Below are positions 36,164 through 48,600 of a stretch of 64,000 nucleotides of DNA, in pieces (position 1 is the first letter of the stretch; the number at the start of each line of letters is the position of its first letter). Below the pieces are notes generated by a model. The model saw nothing but the letters and a program-made list of their open reading frames with translations, was not told where the DNA came from and searched no databases. The position numbers and the translations under genes were made by a program. This DNA is from Tiliqua scincoides. Its lineage: Eukaryota > Chordata > Lepidosauria > Squamata > Scincidae. The DNA lies in assembly GCF_035046505.1 (NCBI RefSeq), contig NC_089830.1:24468284-24532283 (forward strand). Reading direction: 5' to 3'.

Positions 36164-36383
36164 CAGTGGTATAGCTAGTGGGGGTGCAAAGCACTAAGTT
36201 TGGCAGGGAGTGTCACCGCAGCGTGCAAGTTCCTCCTCCCCTTTGGGGCCATTCCAGTTTAGGCCTCCGTTTTGCTCCCTCTACCTGGAATGGCTCCGAA
36301 GGAGAGGGGGAGGGGCCCCTTGCATGCTGCGGTGACACTCCCTGCAAACTTAGTGCTTTGCACCCCCTCTAGCTATGCCACTG
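36164..36383. mobile_element. Palindromic hAT-type MITE
   Basis: CAGTGGTATAGCTAG...CTAGCTATGCCACTG, with long inverted arms. Flanks ATTGCAGC (36156-36163) and ATCGCAGC (36384-36391) are an 8-bp target duplication with one difference. Confidence 0.85.
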
Positions 36384-36462
36384 ATCGCAGCTTTGCCTCA
36401 ATTACACGTCACATATGCAGTTTGTTCCTCTGCACATTTTTTTAGGCTATAATTCTATAAGC

Positions 36463-36823
36463 CAGTAGTTCTCAAACTTTTAGCACCGGGACCCACTTTT
36501 TAGAATGAGAATCTGTCAGGACACACTGGAAGTGATGTCATGAACGGAAATGACCTCACCAAGCAAGAAAATTTCACAATCCTAGGCTGCAATCCTATCC
36601 ACACTTACCCAGGAGTAAGTCTCATTTACTATCATTGTTAAAAGCATATACATAGTAGCCTGTTAAAAGTACAGATCTGTAACATTTCCCTGAATGCAGT
36701 CACATACCAAGGTAGCATCAAGTCTAATATATTAACAATAAAATATTGAAATGAATGGGGACCCACCTGAAATTGGCTTGCAACCCACCTAGTGGGTCCC
36801 ATCCCACAGTTTGAGAAACACTG
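36463..36823. mobile_element. hAT-type MITE, CAGTRGTTCTCAAAC family
   Basis: Second copy of the element at 3129-3492. Flanks CTATAAGC (36455-36462) and CTATATGC (36824-36831) differ at one base. Confidence 0.8.
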
Positions 36824-36831
36824 CTATATGC

Positions 36832-38019
36832 ACTTTGATGGGATTAACCTCATTGAATAGAATGGGATTGACTTCTGAGATAGCGTAGATAGGATTGTGC
36901 TGTGAATCTCCAGAAGGGGGAGAACAGGCTGCCAGATCCTTCCCCCTTCTGGCCCTTTCCCAACTCACAATTACCCTCTCTAAGGGAGCAGAAGCAAAGA
37001 GACAAGATCACAGCTCTCTCTCTCACACACACGCACACACACCCTGGTAATTTTCTCAGACGTAAAAAACAGTTTCAGCCTCCCTTGAAACTCTCCAGCA
37101 GCACCATTTATCCCAAGGCAGAACTTCCAAAGCGGCTCAAAAATTCACTTGGGGCAAAAATGGATTGCAACTGCTTGCAGTCATTTGACATCCTGGGCAG
37201 GCTTGGAGCCAGATGTTTTGCGATGGTGGCAGGGCCAGGAGTGCACGGGGGGGAAGCACCCTAGTTGAACTGCAAACAGCAAAACAGTAAGAACAGGGGA
37301 TCGCGTGTGTCCACAAAAGTCACTTGCCATATATTTCAGAGGTGGTAATAAAGTTTGATTTGAATCAAACTCCAGCTCTGCATCCCACACCTCCTGAAGC
37401 CGATCCTAGCAATCTCCAAAGTATTTGCTTCCAAAGTCCCTTTGGGCTCACCCCCTTCCAACCTGCTTGTTCCCCCCCCATCTCCCCTTGACCACCTTTT
37501 GCAAAAATGTCTCCATATAAGGAGGTAGTGTCATCCCACTGGGGCCTCCCCCCCCCCACTTCTAGCCCCTGCTGTTCCCAGGAGTGGCACAAATCCCTCT
37601 GTCAACAGAACATTTTTTGCTGAAGATAATCAGAAACGCGAAGTCTCTCTCCCCCTCTCCTCGGGACGAAAAAGCCTTTGATCACTGACCTCCCCATCAT
37701 CAAACAGATCTGGGAGAGTTCCTGGAACAAGAAGACAACATTGTCTCCAGAGTTTGACTGATGGGAAAAAATCAGGAGGGTGGGCCGGTTAACTGGTTCA
37801 GGGTCAAAACATGACTGGGTGGGTGGGGGGTGAAATCAGGAATAAAGAACTGAGACTTCCTGACCCCAGAGCCCCATCTCTCATGATCACAAGACTGAAC
37901 ACCTGGCTCTATTATGATTAAGTAAATCCAGAGGGCGTCCTGAACCATGATGGTGGCCAGCTTTCAATAAACTGAATTTTTATGATTTGTTATGCAAAGG
38001 ACTCTCTTTACAAGCCAGT
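36832..38019. other. Gene-free stretch
   Basis: Nothing recognised except short (TC)n/(AC)n near 37013-37040 and C runs. No exon supported. Confidence 0.3.
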
Positions 38020-38208
38020 GGGCTCAGTCCTATCCAACTCTCCAGCACTGATGCAGCTGTGCCAATGGGGCGTGCACTGCATCCTGCAGTTGGGGAGGAG
38101 GTCAGGGGAGCCATGGTGGCATCCTCAAGGAAAGAGAACTTTTGCCCCCTTATCTTGGGTCTGCATTGTGGCTACGTTGCTGCTGGAAAATTGGATAGGG
38201 TTGGACAG
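38020..38208. mobile_element. MITE, GGGCYCARTCCTATCC family
   Basis: Left end GGGCTCAGTCCTATCCAACT and right end AAAATTGGATAGGGTTGG are inverted repeats, as at 3990-4166. Confidence 0.6.
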
Positions 38209-38348
38209 AAGATCTTTATTTTCTTCGAAAAGCACAGCAGCTGCAGTGGAAAGGGGGAGGCTGAATTTAACTGGGGCAGCAATGCTAGAGAGGAGAGTTA
38301 AACCTGTTACCCCGATGCCGCTTTACTAGACTCAGTCCTAAAAGGATA

Positions 38349-39187
38349 GGGCCCAATTCTATCCAACTTTCCAACACTGATGCAGCTGTGACGAGGAACG
38401 CATTGCACCCTTTGTAGTCCCAGAGGCCTTCTCAAGGTAAGCGAATGTTTAATCTCTTACTTTGGGGCCAGTGGCATAGCTAGAGGGGGTGCAAAGCACT
38501 CAGTTTGGCAGGGAGTCTCACCGCAGCATGCAAGGGGCCCTTCCCCTCCCTTCGGAGCCAGGTGTTCACCTCCATTTTGCTCCCACCACCTGGAATGGTT
38601 CCACAGGGGAGAGGGGAGGGCCTCTTGCATGCTGTGGTTGAGGCTCCTTGCAAAACATAGTGCTTTGCACCCCCTCTAGCTCGGTCATGTTGTGAGAATG
38701 GATGATGGCCGGATCCCAAAGGATCTCCTCTATGGAGAACTCGTGCAAGGAAAGCGCCCTATAGATAGACCACAGCTGCGATACAAGGACATCTGCAAGA
38801 GGGATCTGAAGGCCTTAGGAGTGGACCTCAACAGGTTGGAAACCCTGGCCTCTGAGCGGCCTGCTTGGAGGCAGGCTGTGCAGCATGGCCTTTCCCAGTT
38901 TGAAGAGATACTTGGCCAACAGACTGAGGCAAAGAGGCAAAGAAGGAAGGCCCATAGCCAGGGAGACAGACCAGGGACAGACTGCACTTGCTCCTGGTGT
39001 GGAAGGGATTGTCACTCCCGAATTGGCCTTTTCAGCCACACTAGACGCTGTGCCAGAACCACCATTCAGAGCGCGATACCAGAGTCTTTCGAGACTGAAG
39101 GTTGCCAACAATGAATGATAGCTGCACCACTGCTTGAGGCTGCATTGTGGCTTCATCAGCGCTGGAATGTTGAATAGGATTGGGCCC
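38349..39187. mobile_element. Nested composite: GGGCCC MITE split by a palindromic MITE and a LINE tail
   Basis: The outer ends are GGGCCCAATTCTATCCAACT (38349) and GGATTGGGCCC (to 39187). Inside are a palindromic hAT-type MITE (38469-38681, its right end lost) and directly abutting it a LINE 3' fragment (38681-39113). Confidence 0.65.
38681..39113 (+). repeat. LINE 3' end: ORF2 C-terminus with zinc-knuckle-like tail
   Basis: The plus strand encodes KDLLYGELVQGKRPIDRPQL, then RYKDICKRDLKALGVDLNR and a Cys/His tail (C-CGRDCHSRIGLFSH-RRC). This is the C-terminal end of a LINE reverse-transcriptase protein. The fragment ends with GAGACTGAAGGTTGCCAAC. Relatives lie at 43479-43926, 46640-47090 and 60585-60920 (minus). 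The LINE clade is not certain. Confidence 0.75.
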
Positions 39188-40426
39188 TTAATGACAGATC
39201 TGAACATGCCTTGGCCATCAGTTTGGCCTGAAATGATCAGAGCGGTGATTAAGGGCGAAAGAGCAGGTAAGGTCCTTGCCGGCTCAGCTCTCGCCTGTGT
39301 CCCAGGAAAACACCTCGATAGACAGAGGTACCCCATGTTTGTGAGTAGATGGTGGGTGCATAACCACCGGGATTTCCCATATCTGGAGCTAAGCCTGCTT
39401 AGCACTATGAGCACATTTCCCACTAGTGTTTGCACTGGTGAAAGGTCATGGGGGGGGGGGCTTTTTCTTGCCTTTCACTGCAAGGCCCAACAAGGAGAAA
39501 CTGTTCCCTTTTTGCAGTTCCCATGCTCAGCAGTTTCCCCTTCTCGCCAGACTTGGCTGCAGAATCCAGAAGTTGTGGTTTGTGTAGGCCTCAGAACTCA
39601 GTGCCCTACATAGCACACAACAGTCTCTCTCATACACTACCCCGAGTGTCGGCAACCCTGCTCTATGACTCACAGTCATTTGCTTTAACCACAGAGGTCA
39701 GCCAGCCCCGCTTCAGACACTGGGGCAAATGTGTCCTTTGGCTTCTCTAGGCACAACAGCTGAGGTAGCAAATTGTCCATGTGATTTTTTTTTGGGGGGG
39801 GGGGGAGGTAGGGGGTCAGAAAAGCTGGCGATGTGATCAGCTCTAACAATCCAGCCAGGCAGAGGCTGAAATGCAAGGATTTGGGAGCAGGACCGGAGCC
39901 GTTGCAATCATGCGGCTCATGGAGAGAAAGTATACGTGGACACACCACTGTGCCGGTTCATGAAACAAACTGCACACTCTTTCAGTCTGGAGCAGGGCAG
40001 CGGTGTGGGAGGGATGGAGGCAGAGCCAGCCCCAAACCTCCCAGCACCTGAAACACCAGGCCAAATGTCACCGCCCAGACCCAGCAGCACACCAGCTCTT
40101 GCCTCCACCACACTTCCTCTGCTCTTGCTCCTGGGATTTGAAAAGGACCAGTGATGGAGCAGAAGAGGACGTGTGGAGGCGAGGTGGGCTTGAGCAACGG
40201 AGAATCTCCGCCATGCTTCTGCTCCATTTCAGGTCCTTTTCAAATCCAGGGAGGGGAAGGGGGTGCAGAGGTGGGTAGTGTCAATCTGCACCCCCCCCAG
40301 GTGGTAACCTCAGTCGGCCTCATGGATGGACCTGCCCTAGAGGGAGGGAGAGAAATTCCAGTACATAGAAAATGATTCTCAACCAGGTAGAGGACCAAAC
40401 TAGACACAGCATGAAACATGTCAGCA

Positions 40427-40513
<87 letters not shown>

Positions 40514-41699
40514 CCCCTTTAAAACAGCAGCTCAGAGGACGGGGAAACAACCCTGACCAAACCACAGGGCAGGTGAAAGCAGAACTTATTGCTTTCCACT
40601 CTTGCTTTCTTGCCACTGAAATTTGCTGTAGTAGCAACTTCAGAGTCACATAGCCTCTTGCGGGAAATTTTGATAGGGCAATGGTGCGGGTATAATATTT
40701 TAGGAGCTTTGACTGTGTTGAAATTTCACATCCCGGAGTAACCAGAGCAAGGTTATCAGCACAGGACAAACAGTCACGATTGTTTGAAACACACGCAGGA
40801 ATTTGGGCTGTTAAAGTGTTTATCACAACAGTTCTATATGTAGAACCCACCCACCCCCAACTCCATCTCAAGAAGGATCTTGGCTTCCCAACAGGGGCAA
40901 AGGGTGAAGCTTGCTACATTTGGCAGTCCAAAAACAGATACAGTCCAGTTGTGTTGACCAAGGAGTGACTAAGCCCAACTGCCTCCTAAATTGGGAAGTT
41001 TGAGGGGGCGGCAGGAGGAGTTACGAAGGGGAAGGATATTTCAAAGAAGAACTGAATCACTTTGAAAAGAATGCCCGGAGTGCTCACACGAAGGCCAAAG
41101 GTCACCCAAAGATGCTTCCAGAAAGCAAGCACCACAAACGTTTGCCCTTTGAACAGGCTCACTCCGGCAGAGGTTGCGTGGCGGAGAAAACTGCGGCGTC
41201 CTTCAAAAGCAAAAGCAAAGAGAAAGCTTGTATATTATTGTTTCTGACTCAGGGATGGGATGGCTTTCTGAACTGAACTCGTGCAGGGACCACCCCAGGG
41301 GGGAAATAGCTGTGGTTGCCCCATCTTGCAGCTCCTATGCGCCTCCCCACCCACCCACAGCAAATTAAAACAGAAAAACAGAGCAAATGCACAGTCGGAA
41401 GCATGTTGAAAACACGAGCGTAACCTGGGCTGTGGGGCCCAATGCAAAACATTTGTGGACAGGCTTGCTCCCCGGAGCTTGAGTGGCGGGCGAAACTGCC
41501 GTGTTCTTCAAAATAAAAGCAAAGATAAAATTTTGTATATTATTGTTTCAGAATGTCTCAGTTTTGTTCCCACCGCCCAGGATGACTCCAAAGAGAAGGG
41601 GGAGGGGCCGCTTGCACACTGCGGTGAGGCTCCCTGACAAACTTAGTGCTTTGCACCCCCTCTAGCTACGCCACTGAACCAAGGCCATGTGTTCTAGAC
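39188..41699. other. Gene-free stretch with duplicated unclassified repeat
   Basis: Contains (CT)n(GT)n at 40428-40509 and a roughly 100-bp repeat present twice (about 41150-41250 and 41460-41555, each with TTGTATATTATTGTTTC). The second copy abuts the right half of a palindromic MITE ending at 41676. No exon supported. Confidence 0.4.
40428..40509 (+). repeat. (CT)n(GT)n compound microsatellite
   Basis: About 13 CT units, then about 28 GT units. Confidence 0.95.
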
Positions 41700-42146
41700 C
41701 AGGGGTGCCCAAACCCCGGCCCTGGGGCCACATGCGGTCCTCGAGGCTTCTCAATGCGGCCCTCAGGGAGCCCCCAGTCTCCATTGAGCCTCTGGTCCTC
41801 TAGAGATTTGTTGGAGCCCACACTGGCCCAACACAACTGCTCTCAGTGTGAGGGCGACTGGTTTGACCTCTCGCATGAGCTGTGGGATGAGGGCTCCCTC
41901 CCCTGCTTGCTGTTTCTGTGATGCAGTAGTGGCAGCAAAGGAAAGGCCAGCCTTGCTTTGTGCAAGGCCTTTATAGGCCGTAAGCTATTGCAAGCATTCA
42001 TTCATATAAGTTCATCTTTAATATATTCATTTATGCAAATTTATTCAAATTTTAAATGTAAATTAATTCTTTTTTTCCCCCTGGCCCCCGACACAGTGTC
42101 AGAGAGATGATGTGGCTCTCCGGTCAAAAACTTTGGACCACCCCTG
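41700..42146. mobile_element. hAT-type MITE with perfect 8-bp target duplication
   Basis: Ends CAGGGGTGCCCAAACCC and TTTGGACCACCCCTG are inverted. TTCTAGAC flanks both sides exactly (41692-41699 and 42147-42154). 447 bp, with an AT-rich interior. Confidence 0.9.
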
Positions 42147-42328
42147 TTCTAGACACCCACTAAACAGGGAAAAAGGAATGGAGTCTGGGGTCTATTGGGG
42201 TCTGGGAATTCTATGAACTGAACAGAGTGACTTACTACTGGGGCTGAGTAGTTTTGGACAGAAAGTGTAAGTTTCACTTTCTCCTGTTTGAATTGTACTA
42301 ATACATGTTGGTGTTTAAGGAAAAGACC

Positions 42329-42541
42329 TGGGCTGCATTTCCACTACAGTTTAATCCACTTTCAATGCACTTCTATTCCTTCCCCCCAATGCATTTGGGG
42401 GGACGGGAGACCGGACTGTAGTTCATTGAGGAAGCTGAGACCTCTTAGAGCTGCCCTTAACAAACTGCAGTCTCCAGAAGGTGTTGGGGGAATAGAAGTG
42501 CACTGAAAGTGGATTAAAGCGGTAGTGGAAACACAGCCCTG
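42329..42541. mobile_element. Short MITE with about 50-bp inverted ends
   Basis: Left GGGCTGCATTTCCACTACAG continues TTTAATCCACTTTCAATGCA. The right end is the inverse, with AAAGTGGATTAAAGCGGTAG and TGGAAACACAGCCC. I did not find a clear target duplication. Confidence 0.7.
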
Positions 42542-42544
42542 GAC

Positions 42545-43478
42545 AGGCTGTGTTTTTTTTTATTGTGTAGTTTGTTTTGTCATGGCCCTACCCCTGGAAG
42601 CCTGAGCGAGGGGTCCAAGCTTGGAGCATACCCTCCTGCCCCCCCTCCTCAGGCCAGGGGGGAAGTGCCCCCCACTTGTGACTGTAAGCAAGTGGGGGGG
42701 GAATCTATCCTTGTCTCCATGAGTCGCAGAAGGATGGCCTGATTGCCTTTGGAGAGACAAAAAAATGGGGAGGTTGAGATACTGTGGGCAGCTGCAGCAA
42801 CGGAGATGGCTTGTGACTGACTAAATGCACATTTGGTGTTTGTGAGTGGCGGCTGCAGAAAGCCCATTGCTCCCGCTGAACTCCCCACTGAGGCATTGTG
42901 AGTGCGCTGATGTGGCCGTCCTTCAGGAGCTGATGTTTGGGGATCCGCCTGTGGAGGGGAAATAATCTTATCAAACCCACAGACAATGCTCACTCCACAA
43001 ACAGATTGGAACTCAGTGTCCAGTTACTGTTTGTTCCCTTGCCACATTCCCTGGCTCCAGTCCTGCCGCGAAAGTGAGTCAGGAGCATTTGGACAGCAAC
43101 TGGAGAGTAGCTGATGTGCAGCAAGCGAGGTGGCTGCTGTGCCCTGCCCCTCCACTGCCTTCCCCAGCGTTTGCTTTACAAAAGGGGTGAACTGAAATTC
43201 CTCGTATGAACTTTGGGGTTTTTCTGGACGGGTGAAACAGGGCTTAAAGTTTTGCCCCGCCTTCTTCGCTGCTCCCTGTCCTGTCACGGGGCAGTTCCCA
43301 CTGGGTGATCACCATATATACCTCTCCAACTACTGACATTGTGTTATCACACAGTGACAAACCAAGATATATTCTGGGGAAAAACAGCACTTGCCATTTC
43401 CCCCCCCCCCCCCAACCCTTCTGGTGACATCACTACAGCATGATGATGGCATTGTTCTGAGGTTTACTGCTGAAACAC
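42545..43478. other. Gene-free stretch
   Basis: Contains an unclassified repeat (TGTAGTTTGTTTTGTCATGG near 42566) that recurs near 45000. No exon supported. Confidence 0.3.
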
Positions 43479-43926
43479 AGGCGCCTGCGTTGGCTCGGTC
43501 ATGTCGTGAGAATGGATGATGGCCGGATCCCAAAGGATCTCCTCTATGGAGAACTCGTGCAAGGAAAGCGCCCTACAGGTAGACCACAAGCTGCGATACA
43601 AGGACATCTGCAGAGGGATCTGAAGGCCTTAGGAGTGGACCTCAGCAGGTGGGAAACCCTGGCCTCTGAGTGGCCCGCTTGGAGGCAGGCTGTGCAGCAT
43701 GGCCTTTCCCAGTTTGAAGAGACACTTTGCCAACAGTCTGAGGCTAAGAGGGCAAAGAAGGAAGGCCCATAGCCAGGGAGACAGACCAGGGGCAGACTGC
43801 ACTTGCTCCCCAGCGTGGAAGGGATTGTCACTCCCGGATTGGCCTTTTCAGCCACACTAGACGCTGTGCCAGAACCACCTTTCAGAGCGTGATACCAGAG
43901 TCTTTCGAGACTGAAGGTTGCCAACA
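43479..43926 (+). repeat. LINE 3' end (same family as 38681)
   Basis: Encodes RMDDGRIPKDLLYGELVQGK and ends GAGACTGAAGGTTGCCAAC. It is a truncated, frame-broken copy. Confidence 0.75.
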
Positions 43927-44718
43927 GTCTGAGGTTTACGTCATCTGATGCAGGAGACCAGCATGTCACACACACACCACCCCCATGGGCCTCTTCCCAC
44001 GCTGTGGTTGGGGCAAAGCCCCAAACTATGGGTGTGGTAATGCACCAATTGCCCGCCCCTGCTGGTTTTTTGGCTACAACTTTTGATAGAATAGAGATAT
44101 TTCAGTGCAGTTTGTTTCACTGCATACTGCATGAAATTACGCATCGAATGATATATAGCATAGTTCTATTGAGAATACCAAGATTTTGGCTGGTAGTGGT
44201 GTCATCCCCCCATGTGTGTCACACAATGTATCCCACGCTCCCCGGACCCTTCTAGCAACTCCACCCGGCTCTGAGGGACGTTGGGCATGAGAGGAAATGG
44301 TGACTTCCAGAAGGAGTGCTATGACTGACACAGCCACCAGCTCACCAGCAGCACTTGCCTGAGACCATGGCCAACTGAGGAGGTCAGCTCGAGCAAGTGG
44401 ACTGACAGGGGCACCTTTCTCCACCTGCCTGACTTGTTTTGTTGCCTCTCCCCCTCCCATTTCTGAGACTTGAAAAAGAATAGGGGGAACAGGAAATATG
44501 GAGAAAAAAAGAAGTGTGGGCTAGAGTGTTGTCACTTTCCTGTCCTCCACACTTCTTCTTCCTGTTTGAATGAAGAGGGGAGAATCATGATGAAAGTGGG
44601 GACTGGCAAGCCCCTGAAGACGGGAGGGCAAAGTTTGGCACCCCTCCCTCATATTCCAGGAGGTTTGGGGGAGACCCTGGCCATCAGGACGTTTTGCCCC
44701 CAAATTTCATGCTCACTG

Positions 44719-44751
44719 AAAACAAACAAACAAACAAACAAACAAACAAAC
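44719..44751 (+). repeat. (AAAC)n microsatellite
   Basis: About eight AAAC units. Confidence 0.9.
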
Positions 44752-45488
44752 AGATTCAATTCAGCTGTAACAACTGCTAACTAAACTCTTGGGAACCTCT
44801 TCTACATAAACTATCCAGTGCCCCCTAGTGGCAGATAATGAATTTTAATTTTGTTTCGCAATTGGACAATCTTTTTTAAATAATGTACAGTACTTCCTTT
44901 CCTGGTTTGTAAGCCCAGAACCGCTGAGAGCTGGCATTGGGCCTGAGGCAAAATGCCTGATTGCCCTTCCCCTTCCTAATAAATAAGACATTTGTTTTGT
45001 ACTGTATTGTTTGTTTCGTCATAGCCGGGGCCCATAGAAGCCCGGGCTTGGGGGGGGGTTGTCCCCCTGCCCCCCCTCTCCTCACACTTGTGTGTGCCAC
45101 AGAAGCAGAAGAAGACCTGATCAATGGTCAATGGTCTTTCTCACTATTTCTCAGGCTCTAGACCTGAAGAAAAGAAGCAGGGCTCTTCTTCAAAGGGATC
45201 TAACCCATAGGTGTCACTATCAACATTTTGGAAACCAGTTAAGCATTTCTAAGCCAGTTCAAGGAGATAAAGGGGGAGTCTAGGAATGCTGATTGCTTTA
45301 AGGTCCAAGGATTTGTATTTTTGTAGTTTTGGGGGCTACTTTCTCTGATGACTTATCAAACTGAGGTTTAGTTTCTTCAAACTGCTTCCTTTATTTTTTT
45401 TTTCCCCCTCTCAGTGGTTTTGGAATGAAAGTAGTGACCTTGGGGAAGGGGCTGCACCTCCCTATCTCCTGGAACCTGGAGCCCCTGT

Positions 45489-45501
45489 GTTAATGAATGA
45501 C
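45489..45501 (+). promoter_or_regulatory. HNF1-like box of apoA-I-like gene A
   Basis: GTTAATGAATGAC, 115 bp before the ATG, is two changes from the HNF1 palindrome GTTAATNATTAAC. The same box stands at the same relative place in genes B and C. A weak TATA-like CTATATCCC follows at about 45521. Confidence 0.6.
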
Positions 45502-45603
45502 AAAAGGGTGGGGTGGGATCCTATATCCCCCACTCCCCAGGGGCTCCGACTGCTCAGAGACAGCCAACGCCTTCATCTCACCAGGATCCCGGGAATCTCC
45601 AAC

Positions 45604-48600
45604 ATGAAGTTCCTTCTGGTTACGCTGGCCTTTGCCATTTTCACAGGTAAGTGAAGAGTCAGTGGCATAGCTACAAGGGGGGCAGCACGGTAACTACTGT
45701 GGGTGCCACACTGTGCTACATAAGCTGCCTCTCTTGTTCATAATTGGAGCCATTTCAGGCAGCGACAGCATTGCACAGGCGCTTACTGCCCAGAATGGCT
45801 CCAACAGCAAGTGGAAGGGGCCACTTACATGGTAGCCCCCCCGTAGCTACACCACTGTGGAGGGTATTCTACAGAGGGACATCCTGGACCTCCCTGTTTG
45901 CACCTATCCTTAGGATGGATGAGGCCTGATTATTTTAAAGAGTTGGCGGGAGGGTGTTTCTTAAAAAAAATCTGATTAGATTGAAGCTGCTCCATTAGTC
46001 CTTCAAAAAATTCAGGTATGATATTAATTATTGTCATTGTTATTATTGATAATGATATACTGCTTTTCAACCAAAATTATCTATTTAATTTTCACCTGCT
46101 TATATGACCCTTCCTCCAAGGGGCTCAGCGTAGTATACATAGCTTCTTCTCTCCTCACAACAACCCTGTAAGGTAGGTGAGGCTTCACCCAGGAAGCTTC
46201 ATGACTGAGGGGATTTGAACATGGCTTTTCCAGGTCTGGGTCCAACTCCCAAACCACTCAACCACCCCCGGCTGTTAACATAGCTAAACAAATCAATAAA
46301 TGGTTCCCTGTCCCCAGCGCTTCCAATCTAAAATAAGGTGGAGAAGAGACACCAGCAACAGTCATACTGGAAAAGACGCCCCATGCTGGGACAACAAGGG
46401 ACACTTGCTTTCCCCCTGCTAAGAAGACACCAGTTTAAAAGATGCCTCTTTGCCCACTTAGCAGGGGTTAAAAATGCTTTGGAGGTCATCTTTTGTTGAC
46501 CAATATGGAGGTCAACATATTGGTAAGGGTAGCAAGATTTCGGGTCACACAGAATTCTGCAAAGATTTCTGTCCCAGTCACCACTTGCAATGGAGAACCA
46601 ATGAGTTCAAATTTGGGGGCAGTAGGAACAGGTATGCACAGAGACGCCTGTGTTGGCTCGGTCATGTCGTGAGAATGGATGATGGCCGGATCCCAAAGGA
46701 TCTCCTCTATGGAGAACACGTGCAAGGAAAGCACCCTACAGGTAGACCACAGCTGCGATACAAGGACATCTGCAAGAGGGATCTGAAGGCTTTAGGAGTG
46801 GACCTCAACAAGTGGGAAACCCTGGCCTCTGAGTGGCCCGCTTGGAGACAGGCTGTGCAGCATGGCCTTTCCCAGTTTGAAGAGACACTTGGCCAACAGT
46901 CTGAGGCAAAGAGGCAAAGAAGGAAGGCCCATAGCCAGGGAGGCAGACCAGGGACAGACTGCACTTGCTCCCAGTGTGGAAGGGATTGTCACTCCTGGAT
47001 TGGCCTTTTCAGCCACACTAGACACTGTTCCAGAACCACCTTTCAGAGCGCGATACCAGAGTCTTTCGAGACTGAAGGTTGCCAACAACAACAGGAACAG
47101 GCTACAAAACAGGATATTTGTCCCGATGAATATTTACATCTAAACTCCAGCAGGAAAGTTCATAAGAACTGATGAAAATGATTCCTCTGAAATGGGTCGT
47201 TTTCTTTAATGTTGAAGTGGCTCCTCCTACAGAAACAAGTTTTGCATCTTTTTATGACACCAAGCAAAGGTTTGGTTCACGGTATGCTCTGGTGTAAGAA
47301 ACAAATCCCCCCCCCACCTCACCTCCTTTAGAAGCAAAAGTCATGGGTGGATTTGCTGTTTTACAGGCTCCCAGGCATCTGTCATCAGGGAGGAGGATCC
47401 AGACTCCAAACTGGCCCAGTTAAACCAGCAGTTGAAGGTGCTCCTGAGCGACATCACAAAGGGAGTGAATGAAACCGTGGGCTTGATCGTGAACTCGGAG
47501 CTTGGCCATCAGCTGCTGTAAGCAAGTCACACATTACTAGTGGCGCAGCTAGAGGGGGTACAAAGCACTAAGGCTTGCCGGGAGCCTCACCACGGCGTGC
47601 AAGCGGCCCCTCCCCATTCCCTTCGGAGCCATTGCAGGAGGTAGGAGCAAAATGGAGGCAAACGCTTGGCTCCAAAGTGGAGGGGAGGGAGGGGGTCACT
47701 TGCCCACCATGGTGAGACTCCCAGCAAAACTTAGTGCTTTGCACTCCCTCTAGCTAAGCCTCTGCATATTACAGTATTTCATCACACTGTTGTATTTGTC
47801 CTGACTCAGAATACCAAGGCTGTTTCCAAACAATGTCTTTTCCCTTGAATTACTGCCCTTTATTCAATGTTTGAACAATATTATTAAGTGCCTGCAATTA
47901 CAGTGGGTCCTCTGTATCTGTTCCCAGACCCGCAGGGGATACCAAATTCTGCGGCTAATTAAATCAGGGGGGTGCCCATGGTGCCGCTATTCCTTATCTG
48001 GGAACCATGCCTGACTCTCCAGATGTCATATGTGGCCTCCTGGCCTTCTCAGAAGCCTTCTGTCCCTTCTCCTCTGAGGTCCTCCAGCTGCAGGCTGTAA
48101 ATGGATACAGCACCATGTTAAGGGCTGTACCCCTGCAAGGTTATAGGGCTCTGGTGTCGGTGCAAAAGGAGCCCAGGACACTGTGCATAGAAATGGCCTC
48201 TGTGCTGAAATCAAGCAGGACTAGACGTGCGCTCACTTGCAGGACCCTTGTGCTCCGTGATGGGAGGAAGGCAGGATGTGAAGCAATACAAGCAATGGAT
48301 TAACAAGTCCCCTGTTTGTGTACAGCCCCCCCCCCCAAATTCCAGTTTCTCTTACTGCTAGCACCGCTGGCTGAGACTCCCTTAGTTGGCTTTCCAGGGC
48401 TGTGTAGCTGGGTCCCAGCCTCTATAACTGGCAAGCATGCAGAGTCTTCCTCCTCTGGACTGGACGCCTTTAAAAGGGGATTGGACAAGTTTCTGGAGGA
48501 AAAATCCATTATGGGGTACAAGCCATGATGTGTATGTGCAACCTCCTGATTTTAGAAATGGGCTGTGTCAGAAGGCCAGATGCAAGGGAGGGCACCAGGA

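Noticed and set aside
38815-39435. A 206-codon minus-strand open frame
   Set aside because: It is the antisense shadow of the LINE ORF2 fragment at 38681-39113 and extends only into repeat flanks.
46474-47172. A 232-codon open frame that could look like a host gene
   Set aside because: The protein is the C-terminal end of a LINE reverse-transcriptase polyprotein, present four times in the window and ending in the LINE tail.
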